Origin: Paraspadella gotoi
Taxonomy: Eukaryota; Chaetognatha
Assembly: GCA_051294375.1 (NCBI GenBank)
Contig: JBJCIZ010000239.1
Coordinates: 405,078-469,077, forward strand
Reading direction: 5' to 3'
DNA length: 64,000 nucleotides
Shown here piece by piece: positions 36,009 through 48,214 of this stretch. Each line of letters opens with the position of its first letter. Within the stretch, counting starts at the first letter, position 1. The notes below the pieces were generated by a model that saw only the letters and a program-made list of their open reading frames with translations, was not told the origin of the DNA and searched no databases. The position numbers and the translations under genes are program-made.

Positions 36009-39000
36009 CTAATCCGATTTGTTTCCGCGTTTTGATCCGAGCGAAATGAGGAAAACTTGGCCAACGTAGTTTGCGAAACGGAATAATCTCGATATTAAAT
36101 TCTTCCCTCGCGCTCTCGATCCTATCGAAAACCTCGCCCACGATACGTCACGCCTCGAGGTCGAGGGATGTTTCGGGAATCCAGTAATGAATCAAACCCT
36201 GATGCTCGTCCTTCAATTGCGCACCCGGAAATGATTCGTCGAGAAACTCCATCAACCGCGCGAGACCTTTGGCGTCGGTGCCATTGGTTCCACGCTTTCC
36301 GTTTGCGTTGGTGCCCCAATTCTGGCCATCACCGTGTACCCGTTTCCGAATTTATTTTTCAAATGTTGACAAACTTCCTATGCATTTGAATATCCCATTG
36401 ACCATAATGGCCATGCGGGTGCACAATGCTCGCACTCGTCCATACTGTCGATGTGAGAATGAAGCTCTGATTACCTCGTTCTCTGATGGAAGACAGGTAT
36501 CCCAAAGCAGCCTCTTGCTAACTGGGCTCCATCCCGGTAGTAGCTCGTCCAAAAGGACAATGTCTGGACTACCCACCAACGCAATGGTGTTGACAGTTTT
36601 CTTTATTTCCACCTGAAAAATTTTTCGTGTATTTGTGGATGTGTTTTCCTCGAGAAGAAGAGCACTCACCAAGTGTTTGATCATATCTGGATCATGGTTC
36701 TCTTAATGCCTTTCAACCTGGCATACATTGTGAGCGTTTCCCACCCGGTCATTGGTCTATGAGGGCATCGAATTGAGGACAGTAGCCCATACGTTGTTGG
36801 ACCCTCTTAATTTGATTTGATGTCGACCACCAACATAGCCATTACCATCTGTTATTGTTCATCACCGGTTAGCATTTTGAAAAGTGGTCGTTTTTCCAGC
36901 TTCCATTAACGCCGAGAAGTCCGAAACATCTCCCTTTGAATGGCCAATGATAATTCGTTCACTGCTAGAAATTCGCCATATTTTTTAGTGAGCGAATCTA
37001 GAATTATCGCATTACTTCACTCAGTCAATTTGTTAGTTCGATCATGTTTCAATTCTGAGTTTTTCACTGTTGACATCTTCGTCGACGCTGAGAAGTTCGC
37101 GACAATCCGTGAGACGAAATCTCTCACAAGAGTTGGTTCAGATGCACCCTGTGGACGAACTCTTTCCCAGAAACCGCCAGAGACGAAAGGGCATTTCTGC
37201 ACCTCCTCTGATACTGTAGAAAGTACCCCTGAGAACCTGTGATTCATAGATCATCAGAATTGAAAAAAAGTCGCCGATGCGAGACATAGAAGAATACTTC
37301 TCGGCGATTCCAGGTTTTTCCCACGACAAATAATTGTCATTGAATTTGGCACACATATCTCCACAATTTTTTTGGACAACATGGAAACGGTTCCGTCATG
37401 AGAGCGCAAAAGAATCCAAGGGATATGTTGTAGGCTTCAAAAAGTCGTGGCATGTTTTGTTAAAATTATAATTGTTGTAAACGTCATTAATCCTGCCCAA
37501 GAGCAAAGCCGGGAAAGAGCAAAAAAATCCATTCTAATAGATCTGTTTCATCTTGCGTTCCGAGGTCAGGAATGGATAATATAGCATTTGTAAGCAGAGT
37601 AACGACTCCAGTGAAAATATTGAACATCACTAATTTGACAAAGCCCCGATGTGGGTACATCAAAACGAAAGAAAATAAATAGACCATTGGTAGTTGAGCA
37701 AACGCATAACAAAAAGTAGTAAAAACACATACGCAAGATTGTCTTTGTAAAGATATGCTGGATGTCAAAAGGAAAAAGACTAAAAACAACTAGAACGGTG
37801 GGAATCAAGAAATTTATAAAATCCCAGAGAAAAGTCGATAACAAAAAATTGACGAAATGAACGCCCGCGACGATTTGTAATGTGCTTGCTTTGGAGACTC
37901 TTTCCCTGATTAGGAATACTGCAAATGATGAACTGAGAAACACATTCGACATTAGATTAATGACAGAACAAAGGAATCAAAATTCTTTGTTTGTTCGTCA
38001 GAACCTGATCTCTCGCAGTACGCGGGAGTGGATGTTAGTCGCATTAAGGGCGCTAAAATTACATCCACGATGTAAGACAGAATTGAATTCATTAAGATCT
38101 CGAGTGAAATTGCTGGGGTGTGAAATCCTGATCGTTAAAAAAATCCTATGGCTTTTTTACTTCATTTGCCTCGAAATAAGGCACCAACTATGTAGTGATC
38201 ATTTAAGTATGAAACACCATCCGATGCTGCTATTTCTACAAGATATTCATCAATAATTGATTATTAGTTTGTTTTGTATCTCATGATCATTTTTTACATA
38301 AACCGGTTGTCTTTAGTATTTCTAAATGATCAGCATATTTATATTCAGTAGAGAAGCATTACTTTTATCTGAGGTATATTCATTATATGTATAATGAAAA
38401 AACTTTTTCTAGATTCAAAGCATGGAGGCAAATCACCCGGCTTTGGAACGTTTTCATCACTAGAAGTGCGTTGCCAGGTAAAGGCTGAATTATCAATTGC
38501 GCAAATGAAATAGCCAATTCCGTTTGTATGTAAAACTCGCTTGAGAAACATGGCATAAAATTGTTTGAAATAAAGTTTCAAACCAAAGTTTCTGGTTTCC
38601 TGCCTGATGTTATCCATTGTCTCTGGTTTGAATAAAGTGAATTAGCTGTGTGTTTGTATGCCTTCAACTTCAAAAATTTGGATTTTCGAAAGCGGTATCA
38701 TTTTGAGCTGGCGTAGTCTGTCGAATTTTTTGTGTTAATGTTTCATCCTCTTCTTCTCCACGCGCATGAAAACCTCCTCCATTGTTGTAATTGATGCTCC
38801 ATAGCTCATGATACCCAAAACCTTTTCTTATTAGCTTCAAGATAAGAAAACAGTTGAGCAAAACTGAAGAACTCTCTTTGGAAGAATGAAGGACAACTCC
38901 GCACTAATGTACTTTCCAACTGTGCTTGAGGGACATGATGAAGATCAACCGAGATATCTAGACACGTCGCACCTTGTGTTTTCTTTCACATATAACCATG

Positions 39001-41396
39001 TGGTAACCTCCTCCATATTTTGACTTCAAAAACCAATGAAGAACCGCAGCATTTCATTACCACCGTTAGACATTATAGCTATCGATTGCCAAGCACATCG
39101 GCTTCATCCATGAAAGTGAGTAGTTAGCAATACGTTCTTCCTTGCTTGTACTTTAATAAAACATCCAAGTTTTTTCTTCGAGCCGATGGATCATCCCGGA
39201 GGTAGCTCATCCACATTACAACTTAGGATTTCCAATTAAAGCGATTTCCAACAGACAGCTTTCTCTTCATCCTCCGATAGATTCTTAGCCAAGGAAAACT
39301 TTTTTTTGTTTCTAAATTTAAATCTTTCAAAATCTGATTTATTTGTAAATCGAGAGTTACCTTTTCCAGGTGATTTCCTTTTAACTCGCCAAAAAAAACT
39401 AAGTGTTCGAAAGTTAGAGAGTCAAACAAAACATCAATGCTGAGGACAGAGCCCAATCGAATGACGAATGTCATCCATTTCATTTCGAATGTCAAAACCA
39501 TTAATTATAGAAATCCTGATGTTGGAGGATATTGACCAGTAAGGACGGCATGGTGGTACTTTTTCCTGCTCCATGTGCCCAGCAAGACTGTAATCTGACC
39601 TTCAAACATGTCATGGATGTATTTTTACAGCAATCTTCGACCCAAAAACCTTTCTCAAATTTTCATCTGAATACCCGCATTGAGACCAATTGGATTTTTT
39701 TCGAAATACTCGTCGCTCTCATTCTTCGAAACTTCCTCAGAATTTTCTAAAATTTCTCTAGAATTAATTTTTTTCTGAATATTTTGTTTCCAACGCGGGC
39801 CGAACCAATACACTAGGGGAACGGAAAATACCACTTTTGCGGCACACCAAGCTCACCAGGAGCGATGCCTTCCACATACAAGTTATTTGTAGCGGTACAA
39901 AAAAAAGTCGACCAACGAGCATAAACCATAACGATTTGCATGCTAAATTATCATCAACTGATGACGCCTGAGATAATGTTTGCCCATTGCAGTCCACCTC
40001 CTTTTCCCTCAAACATTCCCATGACCTGAAAAAAAATTACCATAAACCTTAGCACAATTTAACGTAATTTATTACTATTTACTTACTTGACAACCATAAG
40101 CCATGTTGACATTCAATAAAAGCGACGTAACAATTTTGACCGTGTAAGAAATAGTGCGTATCTGTTGTATAAAACCGTATGGTAAATAAGTTATAAACCA
40201 TAAGACTCCCGCCGCTGCAGCGGCCGAATTTGCTTTTTTGAAGAAAGTGGAGGACCAGAAAGAGAAATGATCGTCGCCGTGCCATAAAGTAAAGGAACAT
40301 AAAGACGCAACTGGGATCGGAGTGGAATGACGCTACCGCGCGGTCCCAATTTAGCGGTCAGCAAAATCGTAATCAACGTAACGATGAGCAGAACGAAAGG
40401 AGCATTTGAAAAACCCGGCCGCAATGCATCCAGTTGGAGAGGCCATTATCTTCATGGACTCCTTCACTTTCTGTCCTTTTCGACGGTGACGTTTTGACAA
40501 TGTCCAAAACCACAATTACCAGACTCATAACGAATATTAACGGGAATTGCAACTGAATGCTCGTCACAAAGATGTCGTCGGTGTAAGGCGGTAAGGAATC
40601 GTTTCAACTTGACATCGATATCCGTCATGTTGTTTTCTTTAGCTTTTCCACTTTTGGAAGAAATGTATTCGGTTATTCTTTGTTAAGGCGTATTGAAGCG
40701 TCAAAAATCCTTCTCGCCGTAACCAGGATCGCCTCCTTGTCTTTTCCCTTCTTCCTCGGTCCCAACTTCATGGGAACAAGGGATTACACGAAATTGGTTT
40801 TCCAATCCTTGTCGGTAGAGAACAATCTTTGTTCTTGTTGTTTCTCGGGTGCAGTAGTTTGAACCTGAGTCGATAGTCGGATCTTCCCAATTTTATTGCA
40901 TCATTATGCCAATCAAAAAACGATGCCGGCCAGAGGATTGTGCTTTGCAAGACCTTTTGCGGACAGCAACCGCTGGCACGCCAGAAGCGCAACAATGAAG
41001 GAGGAAAGACAGATTGACGGCGTAATGTCCTCGCTCAACATTCTTTCTTCGCTTTGTATACCCGACCGCAAATTTTAAAATTTAAAAGAGGTCTTTGTCG
41101 CAGTTGATAATATTCATCTGTGGCTTCATTCTTTGGTGCGTAAGAAGACCACGAGTCAGGCGATTTGAGAATGAAAAAAGCCGGAAGCTGTCGATACAAG
41201 CGCTGGGTACAATCTGGGGATCGGTTTCTGTACGACGGGGCTTTGATGCGGTCTGTCGAATAGATCACCAACTAGTGATGCGAGAGCATCACCGGCAAGA
41301 GATCTCCGAGTATTGTTACGACCCGCTGCCGCTTTTGCAGCAAAAAAGTTCTCCACAAGCAAACAGCCAAAACTTTCTCCAGATTGGAGAAGCCAT
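36009..41396 (-). pseudogene. Frameshifted second copy of the ABCA gene (probably an assembly artefact)
   Basis: Every part of the ABCA gene at 21925-27349 is present in order, from the ATG region (41396) through both nucleotide-binding domains to the stop region (36009). The frame is broken dozens of times by one-base indels, so that no piece stays open beyond about 130 codons. The Walker and signature regions are recognisable in pieces. At one place this copy seems more correct than copy A: near 38595 it reads MDNIRQETRNFGLKL in one frame where copy A has lost a G. It should not be counted as a separate gene without independent support. Confidence 0.85.
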
Positions 41397-42279
41397 CTGC
41401 AAATGAAAAAGGTTTATTTTAATTAATAAGAACAATATTTCGTTTGTATCAATAATTTAGAACAATTATTAAATGGACCCAAAAATTTAATAAAACTTAG
41501 GCCCCCCGTTGAAAGTGGTTAAACATTAAGAGCAAAAGAATGAGGTTTAATTTTTACATTGCCTTGTACGCAATTTCAATACATTGAAAATTATAATCCA
41601 ATGCACGAGAATAACCGCAGCGGATTCAGAAGTAAAACAGTTGATTCTTATGGCGCAATTCATGTTATTATTTCACATCGTAGTGCAAAGTCAATTTTTT
41701 TGTGTTGTCGCTCGAGAACGAAAGAGCAGACGATTTTCCGAGGTTCCTGCAGCGTCGGCCATGCGGGCTGGGGCTCGCGGCGCTCGCTTCTGCCCGGGTT
41801 TAGCTTTTTCTTGTATTTATGTAACAAAAAAAAAAGAAGAGAGAGAGAGAGAGAGAGTTAGAGTGAGCTGAGCTGATTATTAGTCCATCTAAAAGTTACG
41901 AAATCAAAAAGATTCTGATCACATGGCAAAAGCGATACAGCCCGTAGGCGCGATCCTTGACCTATCAAAAAGCTAAAATACACAAAAAATTAGTTTCAAG
42001 TTTTATCTTTACCCTATCTTTCGCCGATTATCACCACAAATCAGTTAGCGGCCTTAAACATTTATCAAAACCTCTCAATGGATCATTTATCCTTTTTAAA
42101 AGCTTCGCTGCGATCCTTCCTTCTAGTTTAACCTGCAGTCAAAAGTGACGTCAACTCGTTGCGACGCTCGCCCAACGCCCCCCCGTTTCTCGATGACCGG
42201 GCGCGTAACGATGCCTTCTGGACGCGAACGCGCATCGGAAACGAAAACCATCGGCCCTCTCAGAGTAAAATAGGTCATG

Positions 42280-42900
42280 AGCGCGAGCGATGACGACGAC
42301 TGGACGACGACGAATGCACGACCATGATGACGATGACGACATACAGGACGATGATGAGGACGATGACGACAGATGACAAACATGATGACGATGAGGACGA
42401 CGATGACGATTGATATTAACGATGAGACCGATGATAGACGCACAGATGAGGACGACGAATGACGATGATTGATGACGATGATTGATGACCAGATGACGAC
42501 CATTGATGACCATGATCGACGATGAGGATGACGACATGACACATGAACGCATGGAGAATGACGATGAACAAATGGACGATCGGGACGACGATAGACGATA
42601 GATACGTAACGGATTGACCATAGTGGACAATGAACAGACGATCATGACGACGATCCATGACGACCATGACGACGCATGAAGATGACATGTCGACGGAGGC
42701 AATGGCGACGACGGATGACCCCTGACGATGATAAATTTAGACGACCAAGATGAAACACATCGCACATTGACCAAAAATTGACCCCGTCCGGAGAATTGAC
42801 AAAATTGATAATCACCGAGAATGATTGATGACAAGATCAGATGACAAAATGACATTAACACAATTGATGATGACACCGATATGACAATTTTAACGCCTTA
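42280..42900. repeat. (GAC/GAT)n array, copy B
   Basis: The counterpart of 28160-28745 with many inserted bases. Confidence 0.8.
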
Positions 42901-43478
42901 ACGCACCTATGACGATCTCCAGGAGGAGATTATCATTAACGTTTTAAGGAACTTTGAAAAAGATTGCAATTTCTAAAATTCACTATATAAACTTGACAAA
43001 GAATTTGCAATTAAAAATGACGATATAATCTTGACAAATAATTGCCAATCTAAAAATCATTATTATAAACGGACATGTCTTTAATATGCCATCATGTTTG
43101 ACTTGGACGAGAAACAAGAATTTTCGTCGCTACTCTTCTAGAACAATAATGATTTTATTTGTAAAATCGGATGCTGGTGCGATGAAGACCACGAGTCAAA
43201 TAAAAAATTAAACAAACAAACAAAAACCAAAGCTTAATATAATATGCATGTTCGTATTATGGGAACTTAAAAACGGATATAAAAGACCGCAAAAATCACG
43301 TTATCAAAAAGATAATGACAAACACTGATGACATTGAGACAATGACAATCATCACGCACATGAAATAAACAGTAGCATCCTCGATGTTGATTTTTATATT
43401 TTTCTCTTTCTCCTTTTTTTTTATTCGCTTCACGTATAAATCTTTCTCCCTCTCTCTTATCTCGCTCTCTTCATTTAT

Positions 43479-43479
<1 letters not shown>

Positions 43480-43533
<54 letters not shown>

Positions 43534-43551
43534 CTCTCTCTGCTCTCTCTA

Positions 43552-43618
<67 letters not shown>
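43480..43618 (+). repeat. (CT)n array
   Basis: About 140 bp of (CT)n with a few interruptions. It lies in the part of copy B that faces a gap in copy A. Confidence 0.95.
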
Positions 43619-43623
<5 letters not shown>

Positions 43624-43945
43624 CCCGCCCCCCGGCCATTACCTTTGTCTCACATGTTTTCTGTCCATTTCCTATTTATTATCCTCTTTCTTTCCTGCCT
43701 TTATTAAAAAAAGTTCTTCATTCTTTTTTTGACCAAGTCGTAACCTTTAATCATCTTAGAATCCTAATTGTGACGTCATATTTTTTCTCTTGCTCTCTGA
43801 TTCTTTTTATGCTTATTTTGTCTCTATCGTCTGACGTTTGCTAGATACTAAATTATGTGACTATTAACTCTTGCTTTTCTGTTTTTCTCTCTTTTTATCT
43901 TTGCGTTTCATATTCTCGTCTCTCTCTTTTCTCCCTCCCTTCATC

Positions 43946-44018
43946 ATTCATTTCCGTGTTTTCTCCTATTTTCCTCGACTTGTTCTTTTCTCTCTCTCTC
44001 AGCTCTCTCTCTCTCTTC

Positions 44019-44049
<31 letters not shown>

Positions 44050-44700
44050 CCTACTACTCTCATCGCTCCTCTCATCTCTCTCTCTCCAATTTCTCTTTTT
44101 TCCTATTCAATCATCAAACCACCTATATATTTACCTCCCTATTCTAATTTCGAATTTCTAGCTCGAGCAATCCATTATGATTCATTCATTGTCGTCTTTG
44201 TCACGTCAGTCTTTGTCGCCGTCGTCTTCTCATCGTCATCGTTCATTATCGTTCTATCAGACGTTATCAAGGACANNNNNNNNNNNNNNNNNNNNNNNNN
44301 AAAAAAAAGTGACAGAAACGAAAAAAAAGTAAACACATTTTTTTTCTCTCTTTTTTTTTCTTGTCGAACGAAAACAGAAATGACGACGGGCGAGAGAACA
44401 ATGACGAACAATGCCAAACGACGACGACGACAACATTCAAGACGTCTTCGTCGTCGTCGTGGTTGTTGTTGTTGTTGTTTTTTACGTTTTCGTCCTCCGT
44501 CGTCAGAGTGATTGACGGATTGAAAAAAAAAAAAAAACTGAACAGAGATCAAGCAAAGAACAACAAACTAAAGAAAAAACGAACGAACTAAAGAACAAAC
44601 ATTCGAATTGAAGACCTAACGAACGAAGGAACGAAGGAACGAAGGAACGAACGTCCGTTCATCCGTCCGTCCGTCCGTCCGTCCGTCGAATAAATCCCCA
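43946..44700. other. Non-coding DNA with simple repeats
   Basis: CT-rich 43990-44095, a 25-base gap at 44276-44300, TTG/GTC runs near 44440-44480, and (GAAC)n then (CCGT)n near 44590-44690. No gene is seen. Confidence 0.5.
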
Positions 44701-44706
44701 GATTTC

Positions 44707-44781
44707 GTGACGAAGCGAAAAAGTCAATTTCGTCGTCGATTGGGAAAAGAGATTCTGATTGAAGACCGAGTTGACGGAATC

Positions 44782-44844
<63 letters not shown>

Positions 44845-44895
44845 CTCATGTCCGCGGGCGCCATTTACATTTGCGAAAAACGGCAATCGTCTTGA
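44707..44895 (+). other. (GTC)n array with an ambiguous poly-Val or poly-Asp frame
   Basis: A run of about 20 GTC units (44785-44844) is open on both strands. The + frame reads EDRVDGIL, then about 20 Val, then LMSAGAIYICEKRQSS and a stop, which looks like a single-pass membrane end. The - frame reads NVNGARGHE, about 20 Asp, then EDSVNSVFNQNLFSQSTTKL. Both flanks look like plausible protein and neither can be preferred. A further GTC run lies at 44914-44952. Confidence 0.35.
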
Positions 44896-45081
44896 GCACG
44901 AAATTCGATATTGTCGTCGTTGTTGTTGTTGTCGTCGTCGTCGTCGTCGTCTTTAATTAACCGCTGCTGTCGATTTTTGCGCCGGAAAATTTGTTGCCCT
45001 CTTTCCTGAGAGAGAATCGAAAATCAACTGGGAAATGGGGACGAGTCTGGTGATGGCTGTGGCATCATTGACGGCATCATC

Positions 45082-45205
45082 GATGGCAAATGTGGGGCGA
45101 TGTCATTGACGGCTTTGGTGGCAAGTTTGATGGCAAATGTGGGGCGGTGTTATTTATGGCTTTGGTGGCAAGTTTGATGGCAAATGTGGGGCGGTGTCAA
45201 CGATG
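45082..45205. repeat. 47-bp minisatellite, about 2.6 units
   Basis: Units start GATGGCAAATGTGGGGCG at 45082, 45129 and 45176 and include GGCTTTGGTGGCAAGTTT. Confidence 0.85.
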
Positions 45206-45352
45206 AACAGAGTCTGTGACATCATGGGATTTGTTTGAGGGCAATCGTGTGCTAGCATTGATGACATCTTGAATGGCCCCCGCAACGGTCAGTGATAAAA
45301 AACACAGGAGCAACCGAAACAAAATTGGCTCGACGACCGTGAAACGCCCCAT
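45197..45352 (-). CDS. Short secreted-type ORF with signal peptide
   Basis: ATG at 45352 opens 51 codons. The N-terminus has a classic signal peptide layout: a basic MGRF start, the hydrophobic core LFRLLLCFLSLTVAGA, and a likely cut after AGA. The rest (IQDVINASTRLPS...) is polar with one N-glycosylation sequon (NAS). The stop falls in the minisatellite. It may be a small secreted peptide or the first exon of a larger secreted or membrane protein whose donor I cannot place. No family is recognised. Confidence 0.4.
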   Translation of the reverse strand: MGRFTVVEPILFRLLLCFLSLTVAGAIQDVINASTRLPSNKSHDVTDSVHR

Positions 45353-45464
45353 CAACCTACTTTGACTCTCACCGCGCGATTCTCTCACGTCTCACTCATA
45401 ATCACCGACTCCTCCTTTAACTTTGAGGACGATCTTTGTTTAATGGATGAGCTTTCTTTCTGCT

Positions 45465-45467
<3 letters not shown>

Positions 45468-45506
<39 letters not shown>
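45468..45506 (+). repeat. (CT)n, about 40 bp
   Basis: A pure dinucleotide run between low-complexity flanks. Confidence 0.9.
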
Positions 45507-45507
<1 letters not shown>

Positions 45508-45666
45508 AATCGGCTTGAGATCATCAAGAATGTGGAAACCTTTGGAAATGGCGCTAACTTCTTTAACTAAAACTCAAACAATCGTTAAAAATTCGAGGTC
45601 ATCAAAATTTTGACTTGAAGGCGTAAAAGAAAAAAAACGACTCTTTGGATTAGGACATTAGTTAAT

Positions 45667-45880
45667 CTTGGGTTACATCCGGTGTTCCTTCTGGTTGTTC
45701 CTTTCTCTTCCGCTTTTATCTTGGGTTACATCCGGTGTTCCATCTGGTTGTTCCTTTCTCTTCCGCTTTTATATTTCAGATTCTTTTATTTTCCTTTCCT
45801 TTCCTTTCCTTTCCTTTCCTTTCCTTTCCTTTCCTTTCCTTTCCTTTCCTTTCCTTTCCTTTCCTTTCCTTTCCTTTCCT
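45667..45880 (+). repeat. 52-bp direct repeat followed by a (TTTCC)n array
   Basis: CTTGGGTTACATCCGGTGTT and the following bases occur at 45667 and 45719 with two or three differences. About 20 units of TTTCC follow (about 45790-45878). Confidence 0.9.
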
Positions 45881-46464
<584 letters not shown>

Positions 46465-46735
46465 CGGAATAAAAAAATAATTAAAAAATGAACAAATTTA
46501 AAATCCAAGTGAAAAAAGCTTGATTGAAATTTAATATTTAATTTAAAAAAAACTGCTGTACACAAGAGACGCTGCTGTTTTCGATTTAAAAGCAAAAAAC
46601 GAATTAAATGTTGAAAAATAACATAACCCATACAAACCAATCGTGACTAAATCATTCTGGAACAAAAAAAAATAGAGACAAACTTCCCTTCAGAATTAAA
46701 AAAAAAAAAATTGAAATGAAATAAAGAAAGAATTA

Positions 46736-46808
46736 TCATGCAAGAAAATCGTTGGCAAAAGTCGAAATTTCTTCTTCATGATCTTCGTCCATTTCATCAT
46801 CATCGTTT

Positions 46809-46840
<32 letters not shown>

Positions 46841-46904
46841 CAAATCCCGTTCCTCCCCCTGGTCGTCCTTCTGCAAAGTCATCAGACCCCAGAGAAGATT
46901 TTCA

Positions 46905-46963
<59 letters not shown>

Positions 46964-47083
46964 TTCGTCATAATTAAAAGGCTGTTCGCGACCTTTGGAT
47001 CCCACCGCTTTGACCTCGATCTTTTTTTTTGTTGTTTGAGAGAGAATTCTGTCTCCAAATCTTTTCCTCGTCACTTTACTGAG
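46736..47083 (-). CDS. Candidate acidic C-terminal exon with two Asp runs
   Basis: A - strand open frame begins after an acceptor-like AAACTCAG (about 47084, preceded upstream by sense GA repeats). It reads a basic segment (TRKRFGDRILSQTTKKKIEV), FNYDEI, 19 Asp, ENLLWGLMTLQKDDQGEERD, a second Asp run and EEEISTFANDFLA, then a stop. The non-repeat parts look like real protein and are compatible with a nuclear or chaperone-type acidic tail, but I recognise no family. The + strand reading of the same repeats gives poly-Val, so the strand is not certain. Confidence 0.4.
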
Positions 47084-47092
47084 TTTTTCCCT

Positions 47093-47113
47093 CCTTCTCT
47101 CTCTCTCTCTCCT

Positions 47114-47153
<40 letters not shown>

Positions 47154-47160
47154 CTCGTCC
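47093..47160 (+). repeat. (CT)n runs
   Basis: Interrupted CT-rich block. Confidence 0.9.
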
Positions 47161-47459
47161 TCTCTCCGCTCTCCTCTGACGTTTTTCCCTCTTGCTCTCG
47201 TTTTTCGCCGCCCTCCCACCCCCCAGTCTTGAATTTTTTCTCCTTTTTTTGTTTTTCGCTTTAGTATTTTCACTTTTCTTTCAAGTACTGAGCTTGTTTC
47301 TTCTTATAAACAAGATTTTACGTAGTTAAAAGTCTGCCTGTCTGTCTCGTCTCTCCTGCTCGATCTTCTCTCTCTCTCGTGCGGTGCTCGCTTTTTTTCA
47401 TCTGCCTCTACCCTCCCTCCTTTCCCATCATCTATTTCCGTGTTCGTCCCATTTGCGCT

Positions 47460-47579
47460 GCCGGCGATTGTTCTTTCTCTATCTCTCTCTCTCCTCTCTC
47501 GTCTCTCGATCGTCTCTCTCGTCTCTCTCTCGTCTGCGTGTGCTGTCTCTCTCTCTCTCGTCTCTCGTCGTCTCGTCTG

Positions 47580-47613
<34 letters not shown>

Positions 47614-47722
47614 ACGTGTCTCTCTCTCTTGTTCTTTTCTCACATTTCTCTTTCGTGTCGCGGAGTCGACTGAGTTTTCGGAAACATTCGACGCGAGAAA
47701 GATTGATCTTCCGGGGTAGGAA

Positions 47723-47758
<36 letters not shown>

Positions 47759-48212
47759 GAGAGAGGAGAGAGGTGAGAGAGAAGGAGGGAGAAGAGAGAG
47801 AGGAAGACGAGGGGATAGAGAGAGAGAGAGAACGAGAGAGAGAGAGAAGAGGAGAGAGAGAGACAGGAGAGAGGAGAAGAGCGAGAGGGAGAGAGAGATC
47901 AGAGATGAGAGAGGGAGTGGAGAGAGGGAGAAGAGAGAGAGAACACGAGAGACGAGAGGACAGAGAGAGAGAGAGGGGAGAAGAGAGAGAGGAGAGGGAC
48001 ANNNNNNNNNNNNNNNNNNNNNNNNNNNNNNNNNNNNNNNNNNNNNNNNNNNNNNNNNNNNNNNNNNNNNNNNNNNNNNNNNNNNNNNNNNNNNNNNNNN
48101 NNNNNNNNNNNNNNNNNNNNNNNNNNNNNNNNNNNNNNNNNNNNNNNNNNNNNNNNNNNNNNNNNNNNNNNNNNNNNNNNNNNNNNNNGAGAGAGAGAGA
48201 GAGAGAGGAATA
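47460..48212 (+). repeat. CT block followed by a GA block, with gap
   Basis: About 47460-47640 is CT-rich (with TCTCGTC variants) and 47724-48212 is GA-rich, around an ~80-bp spacer and with a 187-base gap (48002-48188). The two halves are complementary, so they form a large imperfect inverted repeat. Long Ser/Leu or Arg/Glu frames here are artefacts. Confidence 0.85.
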
Positions 48213-48214
48213 AA

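Larger units (their letters stand above)
29476..43945 (+). repeat. ~14 kb tandem duplication, copy B (indel-rich)
   Basis: Collinear with copy A throughout. Differences are mostly single-base deletions in the first two thirds and single-base insertions after about 40.7 kb, with few substitutions, and they fall equally in genes and spacers. Similarity ends near 43942, where copy A instead re-enters the start of the unit. Confidence 0.9.

Noticed and set aside
29476-43945. A genuine second, pseudogenised ABCA locus
   Set aside because: One-base indels dominate over substitutions and are equally dense outside the gene, and copy A gaps match copy B sequence. This favours sequencing and assembly error, although it cannot be excluded without reads.
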